Origin: Chaetomium olivaceum
Taxonomy: Eukaryota; Ascomycota; Sordariomycetes; Sordariales; Chaetomiaceae
Length of the DNA: 64,000 nucleotides
NCBI GenBank assembly: GCA_039881045.1
Contig: JAYWVB010000025.1
Coordinates: 434,001 to 498,000, forward strand
Direction: 5' to 3'
The notes under the pieces were generated by a model, which did no database searches, was not told where the DNA came from, and saw nothing but the letters and a program-made list of their open reading frames with translations. Position numbers and translations under genes: made by a program. Shown piece after piece: positions 20,365 through 31,800 of the stretch (positions are counted from its first letter, which is position 1; the number at the start of each line of letters is the position of its first letter).

Positions 20365-23091
20365 ATGAGGTCCTCCTCTCGCTTCGTTGGCGCCCTTGCG
20401 GCGGCGGCATCGTGTAAGTGCGAGTCCAAATTACTTCAAACCCGTCAGTCACTAACACTCACCTTGTAGTCCTGCCGTCTGCCCTCGCCCAGAACAATGT
20501 TCCGGACACCTTCACTGACGCGGACTCTGGCATCATCTTCAACTCCTGGAGCATCGCCAACGGCGGTGCTCAGACTCAGGGAGGTTTCAAATTCGGTGTG
20601 GCTCTGCCTGAGAATGCTCTCACCACCGATGCCTCCGAGTTCCTCGGTTACCTGGTACGTCCCCCCCAAAGAAACGCACAGTTATTTACTCCCAGACGCT
20701 AACTGCCCTAGCAATGCGCGAGGACCGAAGGTGCGGGATGGTGCGGTGTCTCCCTAGGTGGCCCCATGACCAACTCGCTCCTCATCACCGCCTGGCCCCA
20801 CGAGGACACCGTCTACACCACCCTCCGCTTCGCGACCGGCTATGTCATGCCGGATCTCTACAAGGGGGACGCCGAGATTACCCAGGTCTCGTCCACCATC
20901 AATGCGACGCACTTCACCCTGGTCTTCAGGTGCCAGAACTGCTTCTCGTGGAGCCAGGACGGCGCTGAGCGCAGCGTCTCGACGAGCTCCGGTGCCTTGG
21001 TCCTCGGTTGGGTCCAGGCCTTTGGCGAGGTTGTCAACCCTACCTGCCCGGACCAGATCTCCCTCGACCAGCACGACAACGGCATGGGTATCTGGGGCGC
21101 CCAGCTCGACGCCAACGCCGCCAACCCGTCCTACACCGCCTGGGCTGCGCAGGCCACCAAGACCGTCACCGGCGAGTGCGACGGCTCGACCCCGACCGAC
21201 GTCGTCAGCGTCCCCGTGCCGACCGATGCCGTGTTCGACTACATCGTCGTTGGTGGCGGTGCCGGTGGTATCCCCGCTGCTGACAAGCTTAGCGAGGCTG
21301 GCAAGAAGGTTCTGCTCATCGAGAAGGGTTTCGCCTCCACCGGCGAGCATGGCGGCACTCTCGGCCCTGAGTGGCTCGAGGGTACCGGTCTTACCCGCTT
21401 CGACGTCCCCGGTCTGTGCAACCAGATCTGGGTCGACTCCAAGGGCATTGCTTGCGACGACACCGACCAGATGGCTGGTTGCGTTCTCGGCGGTGGTACC
21501 GCTGTGAACGCCGGTCTGTGGTACAAGCCCTACTCTCTCGACTGGGACTACATCTTCCCCACCGGCTGGAAGTCTCGTGATATCCAGGCCGCCAGCAACC
21601 GCGTCCAGCAGCGTATCCCGGGTACCGACGCGCCCTCGACCGACGGCAAGCGCTACTACCAGGAGGGCTTCAACGTCCTCGCCGGCGGTCTGACTGCCGG
21701 TGGCTGGAGCAAGGTCACGGCCAACTCGGCCCCTGACCGCAAGAACCGCACCTTCTCCAACGCTCCCTTCATGTTCGCCGGCGGCCAGCGCAACGGTCCC
21801 CTGGCCACCTACCTGACCAGCGCCAAGAAGCGCAGCAACTTCAACCTCTGGCTCAACACCTCGGTCAAGCGCGTTATCCGTGAGGGTGGCCACATCACCG
21901 GTGTCGAGGTTGAGGCCTTCCGTGACGGTGGCTACAAGGGTATCGTCCCCGTCACCAGCGTTACCGGCCGTGTCGTTCTGTCGTCTGGTGCTTTCGGAAG
22001 CGCCAAGATTCTGCTGCGCAGTGGTATCGGCCCGGCTGACCAGCTCGAGGTTGTCAAGGCTTCCGAGAAGGATGGCCCGACCTTCATCAGCAACTCGTCG
22101 TGGATCAACCTCCCGGTTGGCTACAACCTGGACGACCATCTCAACACCGACACCGTCATCACCCACCCCGATGTCAACTTCTACGACTTCTACGCCGCCT
22201 GGACTAACCCCATTGCCACCGATAAGGACAGCTACCTCAGCAAGCGCACTGGTATCCTTGCCCAGGCCGCGCCCAACATTGGCCCTATGTGAGTTGAACA
22301 CCATACTCCGGATTGTTCCCAGCCATAAAACTGACCAAACTAGTATGTGGGAGGAGATCAAGGGTGCCGATGGCCGTGTCCGTCAGCTCCAGTGGACTGC
22401 CCGTGTCGAGGGCAGCCTTGACACCCCCAACGGCAGTACGTTTCCCCTCCTGTCCCCCATAAAACAAAGAACAACCCCACTAACCTGCCCCCCCTCCACA
22501 GAGGCCATGACCATCTCGCAGTACCTCGGTCGCGGCGCCACCTCGCGCGGCCGCATGACCATCACCCCGGCGCTCACCACCGTCGTGTCCGACGTCCCTT
22601 ACCTCAAGGACAACAACGACAAGGAGGCCGTGATCCAGGGCATCGTCAACCTCAAGGCGGCGCTCAGCTCGGTGCAGGGCCTGACGTGGACCTTCCCCAA
22701 CGCGAGCGTCTCGGCGCGCGAGTACGTCGACAACATGGTGGTGGCCACCAGCAACCGCCGCGCCAACCACTGGATGGGCACCAACAAGATCGGGTCCGAC
22801 GACGGCCGCCAGGGCGGCTCCGCCGTCGTCGACCTCAACACCAAGGTCTGGGGCACCGACAACCTGTTCGTCATCGACGCCTCCATCTTCCCCGGCGTCC
22901 CCACCACCAACCCCACCTCCTACATCGTGACCGCTTCCGAGCACGCTTCCCAGCGCATCCTCGCCCTCCCCGCCCTCAAGGCCGTGCCCCGCTACGGCCA
23001 GTGCGGCGGCAAGCAGTGGACCGGCAGCTTCGTGTGCGTGGCTGGCACTACCTGCAAGCCGCAGAACGCGTACTACTCGCAATGCTTGTAA
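20365..23091 (+). CDS. cdh: Cellobiose dehydrogenase with CBM1 (class IIA)
   Basis: Secreted flavocytochrome that oxidises cellobiose and passes electrons to lytic polysaccharide monooxygenases. Exons 20365-20413, 20470-20654, 20712-22288, 22344-22435 and 22502-23091; 830 aa, no break. Signal peptide MRSSSRFVGALAAAASFLP ending SALA. The cytochrome domain has candidate heme ligands Met in GYVMPDLY and His in NATHFTLVF. After a short linker the GMC flavin domain begins DYIVVGGGAGGIPAADKL, with the active-site pair His in RRANHWMGTNKIG and Asn in FPGVPTTNPTSYI. The C-terminal CBM1 reads YGQCGGKQWTGSFVC. Domain order and length match CDHs of Chaetomiaceae such as Thermothelomyces. Base composition is evenly C-biased, without the skew switch seen in neighbours. 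No LPMO or other cellulase is adjacent. Confidence 0.97.
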
Positions 23092-23594
23092 AGCATGGCT
23101 AGGTAGCTAGCATGGCATAGCGGTGTGGGTGGTGTTGGGGTTTCATAGGGGGGTGTGTTTGAGGTTTGGGATTCATACATATACAAACCTGCGTTTCGTT
23201 TCATGTCTATAGTTCATTTTGATCGTACATAAATTCCCAACTTGATCAGTTTTGCAAAAAGGCTTGTAAGAAGGTGCACCAGTCGGGGAAAATCGTTAAT
23301 GTAAAAATCAACTATCTCCCCTCTGGCTTCCGCCATTATCCGAAGACCAGACACCGATGTCACCGGATTCGTTGTCTATGCCACAACGGCGACAGGCGCT
23401 GCCAACCATGAAAGAGCAAAGAAATACAAAATACCAACCACTAACCATCAACCACCAACAAAATCCTGATCTTGATCGTAGCCTCCCGGATATGAGAACC
23501 ATGGGCACAGCAACAGGCAAGGCACCAAACGCCGCTAAACCACCCATTCCACCACAAAGCGCCAAAGCCAAGGCTTACACCCGTTGACGGAAGG
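23092..23594. other. Convergent intergenic region
   Basis: 3' flanks of CDH and the GNAT gene; AT-richer, no structure seen. Confidence 0.5.
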
Positions 23595-25726
23595 CTAGTA
23601 ATCCGGATCAACGGTCATCGGGCCAAAAGCGCAAGTATGCTCAAAGACAACCTCATCCAGCCAGCAAACCGGCTCTTTCCGGCCCTTGGGCGTACGATGG
23701 ACCGCCTCAAAGCGCACGAGCTCCGTAAAGTTGAGGTTCTCCTCAACCAGTTTCTTGACCCAGGCCAGGTCGTCGGCCTTCGCCGCGTTTTCGTCCCAGC
23801 CGCGCTTATGCACGACGCGATAGCTCAAATAGACCTTGAAGTGTTGCCTCTGGCGCGCCCGAGGCTTCTTGTAGACGGGGCAGTTGTCCGCGTCGACGAA
23901 GTCGTATGCGGTCTCAGATGAGAAACAGTCCGAGACGGTCGTCAACAACATGTCGAGGAGGGAGAAGCCAATCTTTTTGCGCCTGTAGTCGGGATGGACG
24001 AAGACGTTGATCTTGGCAGTAGCTCTGCTGCTGCCGAGGGTGCTGCCTCCGAGGCCGGGCTGCCAAACCGACAAAAAGGCAAAGCCAAGGATCTCGCCAC
24101 GCTTGTCTTTCTCGTCAAACGGCACCTGTTTGAAGACGGAGAATGAGGTATTGCAGCCAGTCAAGCCCAGGTTTCTGGCTGAACCGCGGACGGCGACGAG
24201 GAATGGCATGCCGAGTTGCTGCGTGGTGTCGAGGATCTTTTCAAACTCTTCGACTGTGAGAGGCTGAGAGTCGGGAGCTTGAATGCCGTGTTCCACCTCC
24301 CAGTTGTAAATGGCCTGAACCGCCTCCATGTCATACTTCTCGGCTGGGCGCAGGAACGAAGGGATCCGTGGAAAAAACGGTGGAATTCGGGTCTCTCGAT
24401 GACCGGCTCGTGGACCACGACAGGCAAGTTCTCGTTGACGGTCGACGGGCCCTCAAATTCCAGCACCTTGGGGTAGTCGCGGCCTTTGTTCCTACCAAAG
24501 CGGCCGCTTCTTTGCTCATTGTACTTTTTAATCGAGAGAGCCGTGCTCCAAACTTGGCGGCGCCACTCCTCTTGCGGATCCTGCGGCCTGTCACCAACGG
24601 TGCAATCCGGATGAGTGATGGGTTCCAAGAGATGTCCTGTGATGGTGTCGATGTCACACCTCCAATGAGCGTCATTCTCGTTGAGAGCGACTACCGTGCT
24701 GTGAGGAACTCGTTCCATCCAGGCATCGATGAATGACGCAATATACGACTCGTTCGTAAAGATCTCCTCCTCGTTTCGACCACTTTCATTCCGGAGGCCA
24801 TACATGGTCCAAGAGTTCCCTGAGGCGTAGATTCTGTGCGGTAGGCCGATGGTGTTCCTAACGTCCGCATCTGTGCCTTCAGCGGCCCCTGTGTCAACAC
24901 CGGTGTCGCTCACATGGAATCCGGACCCCAAAGACGGGAGGCTGTACGACGATCCAGCATAGTCCCTATCCGGCCGTGGTAGCCGGTATTGGCGCAGGTC
25001 GAGGTCCATTTGGTCAAGTCGAGGGGGACGTATGACGTCTTGTTCCCTGTCATTTGTACGTACGTCGTCACCCCGGGGACCACCTCCGCGCCGGCCACAT
25101 CCTCGCTGACCGCCTCTACGCGGGCGGCCCATCTCGCTCGTGTCAGTTCCGCCGTAAGGCGAAGGTGATTTGGCAGGGAGGTTGTGCCCTCGTGCCTCAG
25201 GCGTTCTGTACCTAGGATTGGGGTTAGCTGGCATGAATGACTGGCGAGTGGCACGATGGGCCGGCGTGGGTTCGTTGAGCTGTTCCCACGGCTCCGGGTT
25301 AGTAGACACTTGATCGGGCCACTGGACCGCCGTGGGCCAGGCTGTCTGAGTCTGAGTCTCCGGATAGGCCGACGGGTCCACGATACCCTTCGCTATGCGC
25401 TGGGCATCCCAGTACGTATTCGTAAGTTCAGGTTGGCCCCTCACTCGTGCTTGCTGGGCGCGGGCCACTTTGGGTCGGGGGAAGCTCTGCGGCTGCGGAT
25501 TTTGAGGTTTGACAATAGGCACATTTTGCGGCCTGATGCCGCTTCCAAATGACTGGTTCATGCTCCACGCCTCGTTGACTTGATGGGGGCTCCGCTGTGG
25601 CCCCGATGTAGTCTTTGTGGCATTCGTGAAGCCAGCGGCGGAAAGGAAGGCGCTCTCCATATGTGGAGAATCGAGGTCATGTGCCTCCTCAAGGCTCAGA
25701 CCCGCAGTCGGTCTAGTCGTGTTCAT
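23595..25726 (-). CDS. GNAT-domain acetyltransferase with disordered N-terminus, one frame break
   Basis: Start at 25726 (MNTTRPTAGLSLEEAHDLD). The N-terminal half is disordered, Pro/Gln-rich, with an Arg/Gly patch (GRPRRGGQRGCGRRGGG). It is followed by a conserved block (ASFIDAWMERVPHSTVVALN) and a C-terminal GCN5-related acetyltransferase fold: IPSFLRPAEKYDMEAVQAIY, then the acetyl-CoA-binding region AKINVFVHPDYRRKKIGFSL. Two open frames must be joined at an A6 run (24372-24377, T6 on the coding strand): one frame ends RPEFHRFF, the other starts PRIPSFLRPAE. Adding one T gives 2133 nt, 710 aa. I treat it as one gene because the acetyltransferase part alone would start at an internal Met inside its first strand. 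The substrate is unknown. Confidence 0.8.
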
Positions 25727-27288
25727 GATGCTGTAACCGAACGGGGTTGTTGGCTCGACTAGACGGAGTTGAATTGTGAGCGACCAATTCGGTGCAAGCA
25801 TCTATAAACGGCTTACCGTGGTACCGTATTTTCAATATGATTATGGAATCAAAGCAACATTATTCTATTGACAACCTGCGGGCGGGCTGGTGAGCATCTA
25901 TCCATGTTTGCGATTGCCCTGTGGCAAGGAGAGATGGACGTACCTGACGAAAAGTCGCAGACAATAATGCTTTCAATCGCTTTCTGAAGATCGAGATATT
26001 GAAGAATTGTATATCGAATCCGATGATGGACAGTGGGAGCTCTCTCAGTGTCGGCATTCCCGGTTGACTCTCACGATTGTTTGGAGATGGCGAGAAGGAT
26101 GGGGGTAGAAGAGAAATAATTTGGGACACAGGGGATATTTCTTACCAAAAGGTAAAATTGTGTGCGGTCAAAGGCGGAGCAGAAAGAAATCTTAACAGCC
26201 CTCGCAGTTAATAGGGTGTGCAGAGAGGGGTGCAGCGATGTACGGAAAAGTGAAGGTTGAGAAGAATGAGTTGGTGGAATGGGTTGATTTTCCGTCGGAT
26301 GATAAGACCGAGAAAAGGTGGGAGGAAGGTGCCAGATCTGGGCCCCAGACCCTGGCACTTAGGTAAGATATAGACCTTCATTCAAACTTGCACGTGAAGT
26401 AACAAAACAGGTCGATAGAGGTCCCAGCAAAGCAATCCTAAAACCTTAACGGGGAAGGTGCTATCGGCTCGTCATCGATGATCGGGCATACGGAAGAGGT
26501 TTGGGCGAGCGGCAACAACGAGTATTTCAAACACCGAGCATTGCAGTAAGATAGTACATTAAAAAGGATATATGTAAAGGATTGCATTGTTATTGTCTTT
26601 TTGATCTGCCTACCGGCCCTTTAAGGTGCTGCTGCAGCCCTAATTCCAAATGAAGTCACTTACGAGTTCCTTACGAATAATTAAAGACCAAGATCGAAAT
26701 GGCCTGCAACGTAGATGAGATGGGCTGGTTGCCATAAATAGAGCTCAAGTATGAGTAGTCACGGCGCTTGTAAAGCATTTTAAGCTGTGTAAGGAATTGC
26801 ATGTTATAAGGAATGGCATATAGGGCTGTATAGACTCTTGAACTCGTCCTAGGCAGGTGGGAGTGTTGACCTCGACGTATCGGGGTCATCTGTTGAGAAT
26901 AATGGAATCTAACTAACACCACTTCATGGAAATAGTTGTTTTTGGGTATTACGGAAGGATATTTACGTTGGGACATGATTGCATAAAAGATAAACTGGAA
27001 GCAGAATCGGTGATGTTGATACTTGTCACGTGGGAATCCCCTTCTTCAGATTGCCCCTTATTTTTCACGAATTCATTCGTTGGCTTGTGTAAAACAGGCA
27101 CCAATCTGGCAATGCACTTCCCCTCCCACCCAAGCATGCCGCTGGTGGAGGATACCTATGCATGTGCTTGTATTTTAAGTGGTAGCTTAATCCTCGATAA
27201 TTGACGACTCGATCAGTTTGCTCGTGGTAATTATTCGAGAAGTGCCCTTTTGGCTCAGCCAGTACTGGAACCCCGCAGCGAAGCAAAT
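25727..27288. other. Divergent intergenic region, locally AT-rich
   Basis: 1.56 kb between the GNAT and ARL2 starts; noticeably more A+T from about 26400 to 27250. Short frames on both strands lack coding character. No inverted termini or RNA gene seen. Confidence 0.5.
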
Positions 27289-28158
27289 ATGCTCTCCATT
27301 CTGCGAAAAGCGAGACTCAAGGATAAGGAGTTGCGCATCTTGATGCTGTATGGCGCACACAACTTTCTTCGTTTGATGATGCCCTTGCTAATGCTGATCT
27401 TGATGCAGCGGTCTCGATAATGCGGGCAAAACCACGATTGTGAAAAAGATAATGGGCGAGGATGTCAACACCGTCAGCCCCACCCTCGGCTTCATCATTA
27501 AGACGATCGATTATGACGGGTATGCTCACACCTCCCAAGTAACTCATCTACTTGTGGAAACTCACCACAGCCTCATGGGTTACAAGTGCTAATCTCTCCC
27601 AACACCAGGTATAAACTCAACATCTGTCAGTGCAGTCTCTCCTCGTCTGCCAGCTTCCAGCACTGATCGACATCTAGGGGACGTCGGCGGGCAAAAGACA
27701 CTCCGCTCATACTGGCGCAACTACTTTGAGAAAACGGATGCCTTGATCTGGGTGGTTGATGCTACTGACAGGTTGCGCATCGAGGACTGCAGAGAGGAGC
27801 TACACGGCTTGCTTCAAGAGGAGGTGGGAACCCCTGTTGCTGCCCCGTTGCGGATTCTCATTACTGACGCCGAGCGAAGCGTCTTTCAGGGGCAAGTCTG
27901 CTGGTGTTTGCCAACAAGACCGATGTCTCGGGGTGCATGGGTAGCGATGAACTGTTAAAGGTTGGTCTCAACTGTCGAGCCCCAGCTTGACCTGGTTGGG
28001 TAGCGCTAATGTTCTGGCATAACTAGGGTCTACGACTGGACGAAATTCGGACGCATAAATGGAATATTCTCCGGTGTAGTGCTATGACCGGAGAGAACCT
28101 CAAGGAAGGGTTAGCTTGGGTTGTCGAGGATGCCAAGGCCCGCCTCTTTTTGTACTGA
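27289..28158 (+). CDS. ARL2-type small GTPase
   Basis: ADP-ribosylation factor-like 2 (fission yeast Alp41), which works with tubulin cofactors in tubulin folding. Six exons: 27289-27347, 27409-27519, 27609-27625, 27678-27823, 27880-27960 and 28027-28158; 546 nt, 181 aa, unbroken. Motifs: MLSILRKARLKDKELRILML, P-loop GLDNAGKTTI, switch I VSPTLGF, WDVGGQKTLRSYWRNYFEKT spanning a splice joint inside the Trp codon, NKTD and SAMTGEN. Position 2 is Leu, not Gly, so it is not N-myristoylated, as usual for ARL2. Exon 3 is a 17-nt microexon; exon 5 is reached through an acceptor (gcgaag) without a pyrimidine tract, chosen because only it restores EERLSGASLLVFANKTD. Confidence 0.93.
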
Positions 28159-28897
28159 TGAACTTCAGCTCGCCTCTCTCCTCATCTTTTCCTCTCTGGT
28201 CATTCAAAAAGTTGGCAATATCCGGCCCCCTGTAAACAATCTCGGATGAGCCCAATTTCCCTCTGTTACTGGGGCAATCAGTGTATGTAAACAAACGGTG
28301 AGGTGGGTCTGGTTAGGGAGGTTTGTGGCAAAGCAAATCCAACAAATCCAACATCTTGTCAGTTGGGTGAAAGAGTCAGGCAGGTTCCATTTCTTACGTG
28401 CGAGAACAAATCCTTCCCACAGTGATACAAGTTTTGGTCCAGAAATATCCTGAAACAATGCATAGATTGATTTGATGTTGCAGTGCTTTGAACAATGCCG
28501 GTGCGAGGGAGGGAACATGGCCAGAGCGTCGGGAGAGCAACACAGGGCTCTCTGCGAGACAGGACCCAGCTCAGCCTATCAGAAGGCGCCGTGCGGCGGA
28601 ACACTGGAGCCAGTGCCAAGGCCCCAGTCCCGTCCCGTGTGAGCCCTGGAGCCCTGTGGATGCCCCGTCAGTGCCCGTGCAGCCGGTCCGGCTGGGCACA
28701 TCAAACTGCCCCTCCGGGACTCTGCCTGTTAAGTTCCGTGTTCAGTCTTCCCAGGATTCGGGTTTTGAATGTTGACATCCAGCCCGTCCTAGCATCTCCC
28801 CGACAGCCTTTCCTTCTCTTCGTGCCCCCGTGCCGCCCAATTAATACTGAATATTGCCGTTGTGTGTCATGCCGAAGACGTCGCCTCGGAAACAGCC
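28159..28897. other. Intergenic region
   Basis: Downstream of ARL2 and upstream of the DUF4045 gene; no supported feature. Two overlapping + frames at 28488-28905 look random. Confidence 0.5.
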
Positions 28898-31800
28898 ATG
28901 TCTGACGAGGTATCCGACTTTTTGCGCTCAGTTGAGCTGCTGAAGGAGAGACGAGAGGAAGAAGATGAGGCCCGGTCTCGCGACCTCGAAGAGAAGATCT
29001 TGCAGGAGAAGAAAGAACGCCAGGCCCGGCGCGCAGGTACGCCCGATCACCGCTACCACTTTCCACCGGGCAGCTTCACCCCTCCGTCCAAAAAAAACAT
29101 GGAATCGAATCGGTGTGCGCGTGCCTTCCCGCAACTGCGCACTGGGCGACCCGGACGAGTCGGGTCACTGTTTACCGGACTTCCCTGCCCACCTGAGCTG
29201 CATTGCGCACTTTTTTCTGGACCGAAGCACTGACAGCCTTTTTTTTGTAGAGCGCGCAAGATCAATCTCACCGCAAAAGTCATCACCCGCAAACACTCCG
29301 CCGCCAACAGCACACCGCGCGAGCATCATCCCGTCTGCATCCGGCGACACAACTTTGGAATCACCAGAGCTTGAGAGCTCCGGGAGCCCTAGGCAACGCG
29401 CCCTCGAACCATCCTCCGATGCCATGAATAATACCGCAGCCGAGCAGTCGAGCTCCCCGACAAAAGAGAACGACTCACCATTCGACTCGGATATCAAACG
29501 GACTAGCGTGAACTTGGGCTCGCCGTCGATCGGCATGCCGTCCTCGCGATCCCCGCTGTCGTGGCAGAGGCGGCCAACCTCACAGGCCTCGGAACGCCCT
29601 AAAAGCCGACCTCTATCCATGGTCGCTGCCGAGAATGCCGCCCGGAACGTTCCAAGCAGCGCCGAACCGGCCGAGCCGACCTTGTCCCGGGACCAAATCG
29701 CCCAGTCCCTATCGGGCAAGGACCCGTCGTGGTTTCGCCAAACCGCTGACCCGGGTCGGGGATCAGGGGCTTTTAGGAAAACCCAGGTGGAGGACCAGGA
29801 CACGGTGGACATGCCCGCCATGCGCACCCAACTTCCCGGCATGTCGCCAGAGCCAACACCAGAACCACTCAAGGAGAGCCCGAGTGCCCGACCGGTGACG
29901 CCCACCAACCTACCCGCCAAACTTGGCTCTCCGCTTCCTTTGACCGGCTTCCAACGTCTGGATCCGCCAGCTGGTGAAAGCGCAGAGGACGCGGACACAA
30001 CCACGAATAATCGCCAGTCCATAACTTCGCCAACAGGCCGGACGTCACCCACAAGACCGCGCTCCCCTACCAAGGGGATGGGTGGGTTTGTGCAGAGCGC
30101 CATGATGAAGCGTTCAGACAGCGTCAAACGATGGAGCGTCAACTCGCCCGCCGGCTTTCAGCGATCCGATTCCGTTCGGTCTAGCGCAAGTAACCTAGAC
30201 GGCGCGCAGCGTCCCACGACCCCGAAAGCGGGAGGGCGCCCAAAGAGCATGCTAGGGGGTATGTCGGACATGCCTAACCTTGCGCCCGGCTCGAGCGACG
30301 AGAAGGAACCTGAGCCAGAAGAACAGGCCATCGCCGCTCGGCCGACTACGCCAACCGAGCCAAAGGCGAAGGATGAGGACGAAACAGCTAGTCCGCCCGT
30401 AAGCCCGTCTAAGACGATGGATTCCCGAAGATGGAGCCCCACGAAGAGCTCTAGCTGGCTGGATGCTGCGTTGAACAAGCCCGAGTCGCCCAAGGCGAAG
30501 CCTGCAGCACCCCCACCGACCCAGCCAGCTTGGATGGTCGAGTTGAACAAGGCGAAGGCCCAAAAGTCCAGCACAGACCTCGCCCGGGACGCATCTTTGC
30601 CGCCAAAGAAGCCGGAAGTCAAGACTGGTGGGCTTATGAGGTCCACTCCCATGGGCGCAAGTCTCAAGCCAAACGTTCTGGGCGGCTTCCCAGTTATCCC
30701 TCCCATCTCAACAGCTGACGACAAGCCGGCTATTTCCGGGTTGCGCGGAAGCCTTCGGAAAGCATCCCCAACGACGGAGGGCCCGAGTGAGGGTCAGGGA
30801 GAACTCGCAGCGGCGACCAAGGCTAAACCCGACATTCCGTCAAAGAAAGACTTCCGCGCCAACCTTAAGCCCCGGGCTCCGCCGCCTGAAGCCAAGTCGG
30901 GAGACACTGCTGAGGAGTTGAAGACCGTTGTCGGGAGCCTACGGCGTACCAAAACACAAAACTACGTGGCACCGGATGAGCTGAAGGATAACATCCTGCG
31001 CGGAAAGGCAGGGCTATCTTTGACTGGTGGACCTAAGAAGACGGAACACACAGATGAGTTCAAAGAGGCGATCCTAAAGAAGAAGGAAGACTTCAAAAAG
31101 GCGCAGGAAGAAGGCCGGGGCATCGCTCGGGAGCCGAGCACAGCCAGCGATAAGCCTATCCCGGAGGGAATTGCAAAGAAGTTGGTGCTGCAGCGGACGG
31201 GCACGTTCTCCAAGCAAACCCCGACCACTCCCGACTTCCCCGTGCAGACTCCTTCACTCACCGGGTCGAACCGGTCTAGCCATGCCTCTACGCGTTCTAG
31301 GCATGATATTCTTAGCCTGGGATCCGAATCTGCTTCGACTGGGTCTCCCGAGCCTACCCGGGAGGTGACTGTGAACCCGGTTGCCCCGAGTCGCGTCGGA
31401 GGGAAGGTCGGAGGCTTAGCAGACCGTTTCAACCCTGCGTTGGCCGGCCTCCTTGCAAGGGGCCCCCCTCCAGCTTCCGGGAAGGCAGACGCTTCGGGAA
31501 CACCAGCAACAACCGAACCCGCCGGTCCCGGCCCTCAACTCACCCACATGACGAAGAACCGAGCCCGTGGCCCTAGGAGGAAGGCTCCTACTTCTGTCGC
31601 TACCGCGCCCGAGGAACCGAAGGAGACGTTGGTCCGGGCAGCATCCGAGCCGGAGAGGAAGCCTATGTTCTCACCCCCGGCACCCAAAAAGACCATGTCG
31701 TTTCCCCCGCCTAAATCAGAAGAGTCTATCCCTTCTCCCCCTCTGGAGCAAGCGGCCGTCTCCTCGAAACCAGAGAAGCCTGTCGTTTCCCCTAAGCCTG

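Noticed and set aside
20754..22361. 535-codon open frame antisense to CDH
   Set aside because: It mirrors the strong C-ending codon bias of CDH, which removes antisense stops; it has no domain signal and ignores the CDH introns.
26380..27280. AT-richer tract as a RIP-mutated transposon
   Set aside because: Only mildly AT-rich, no excess of TpA strings, no transposase remnants, no terminal repeats.
28488..28905. Two overlapping + frames of 95 and 136 codons
   Set aside because: Random composition, no start context or conservation clue; the second runs into the DUF4045 gene start in another frame.
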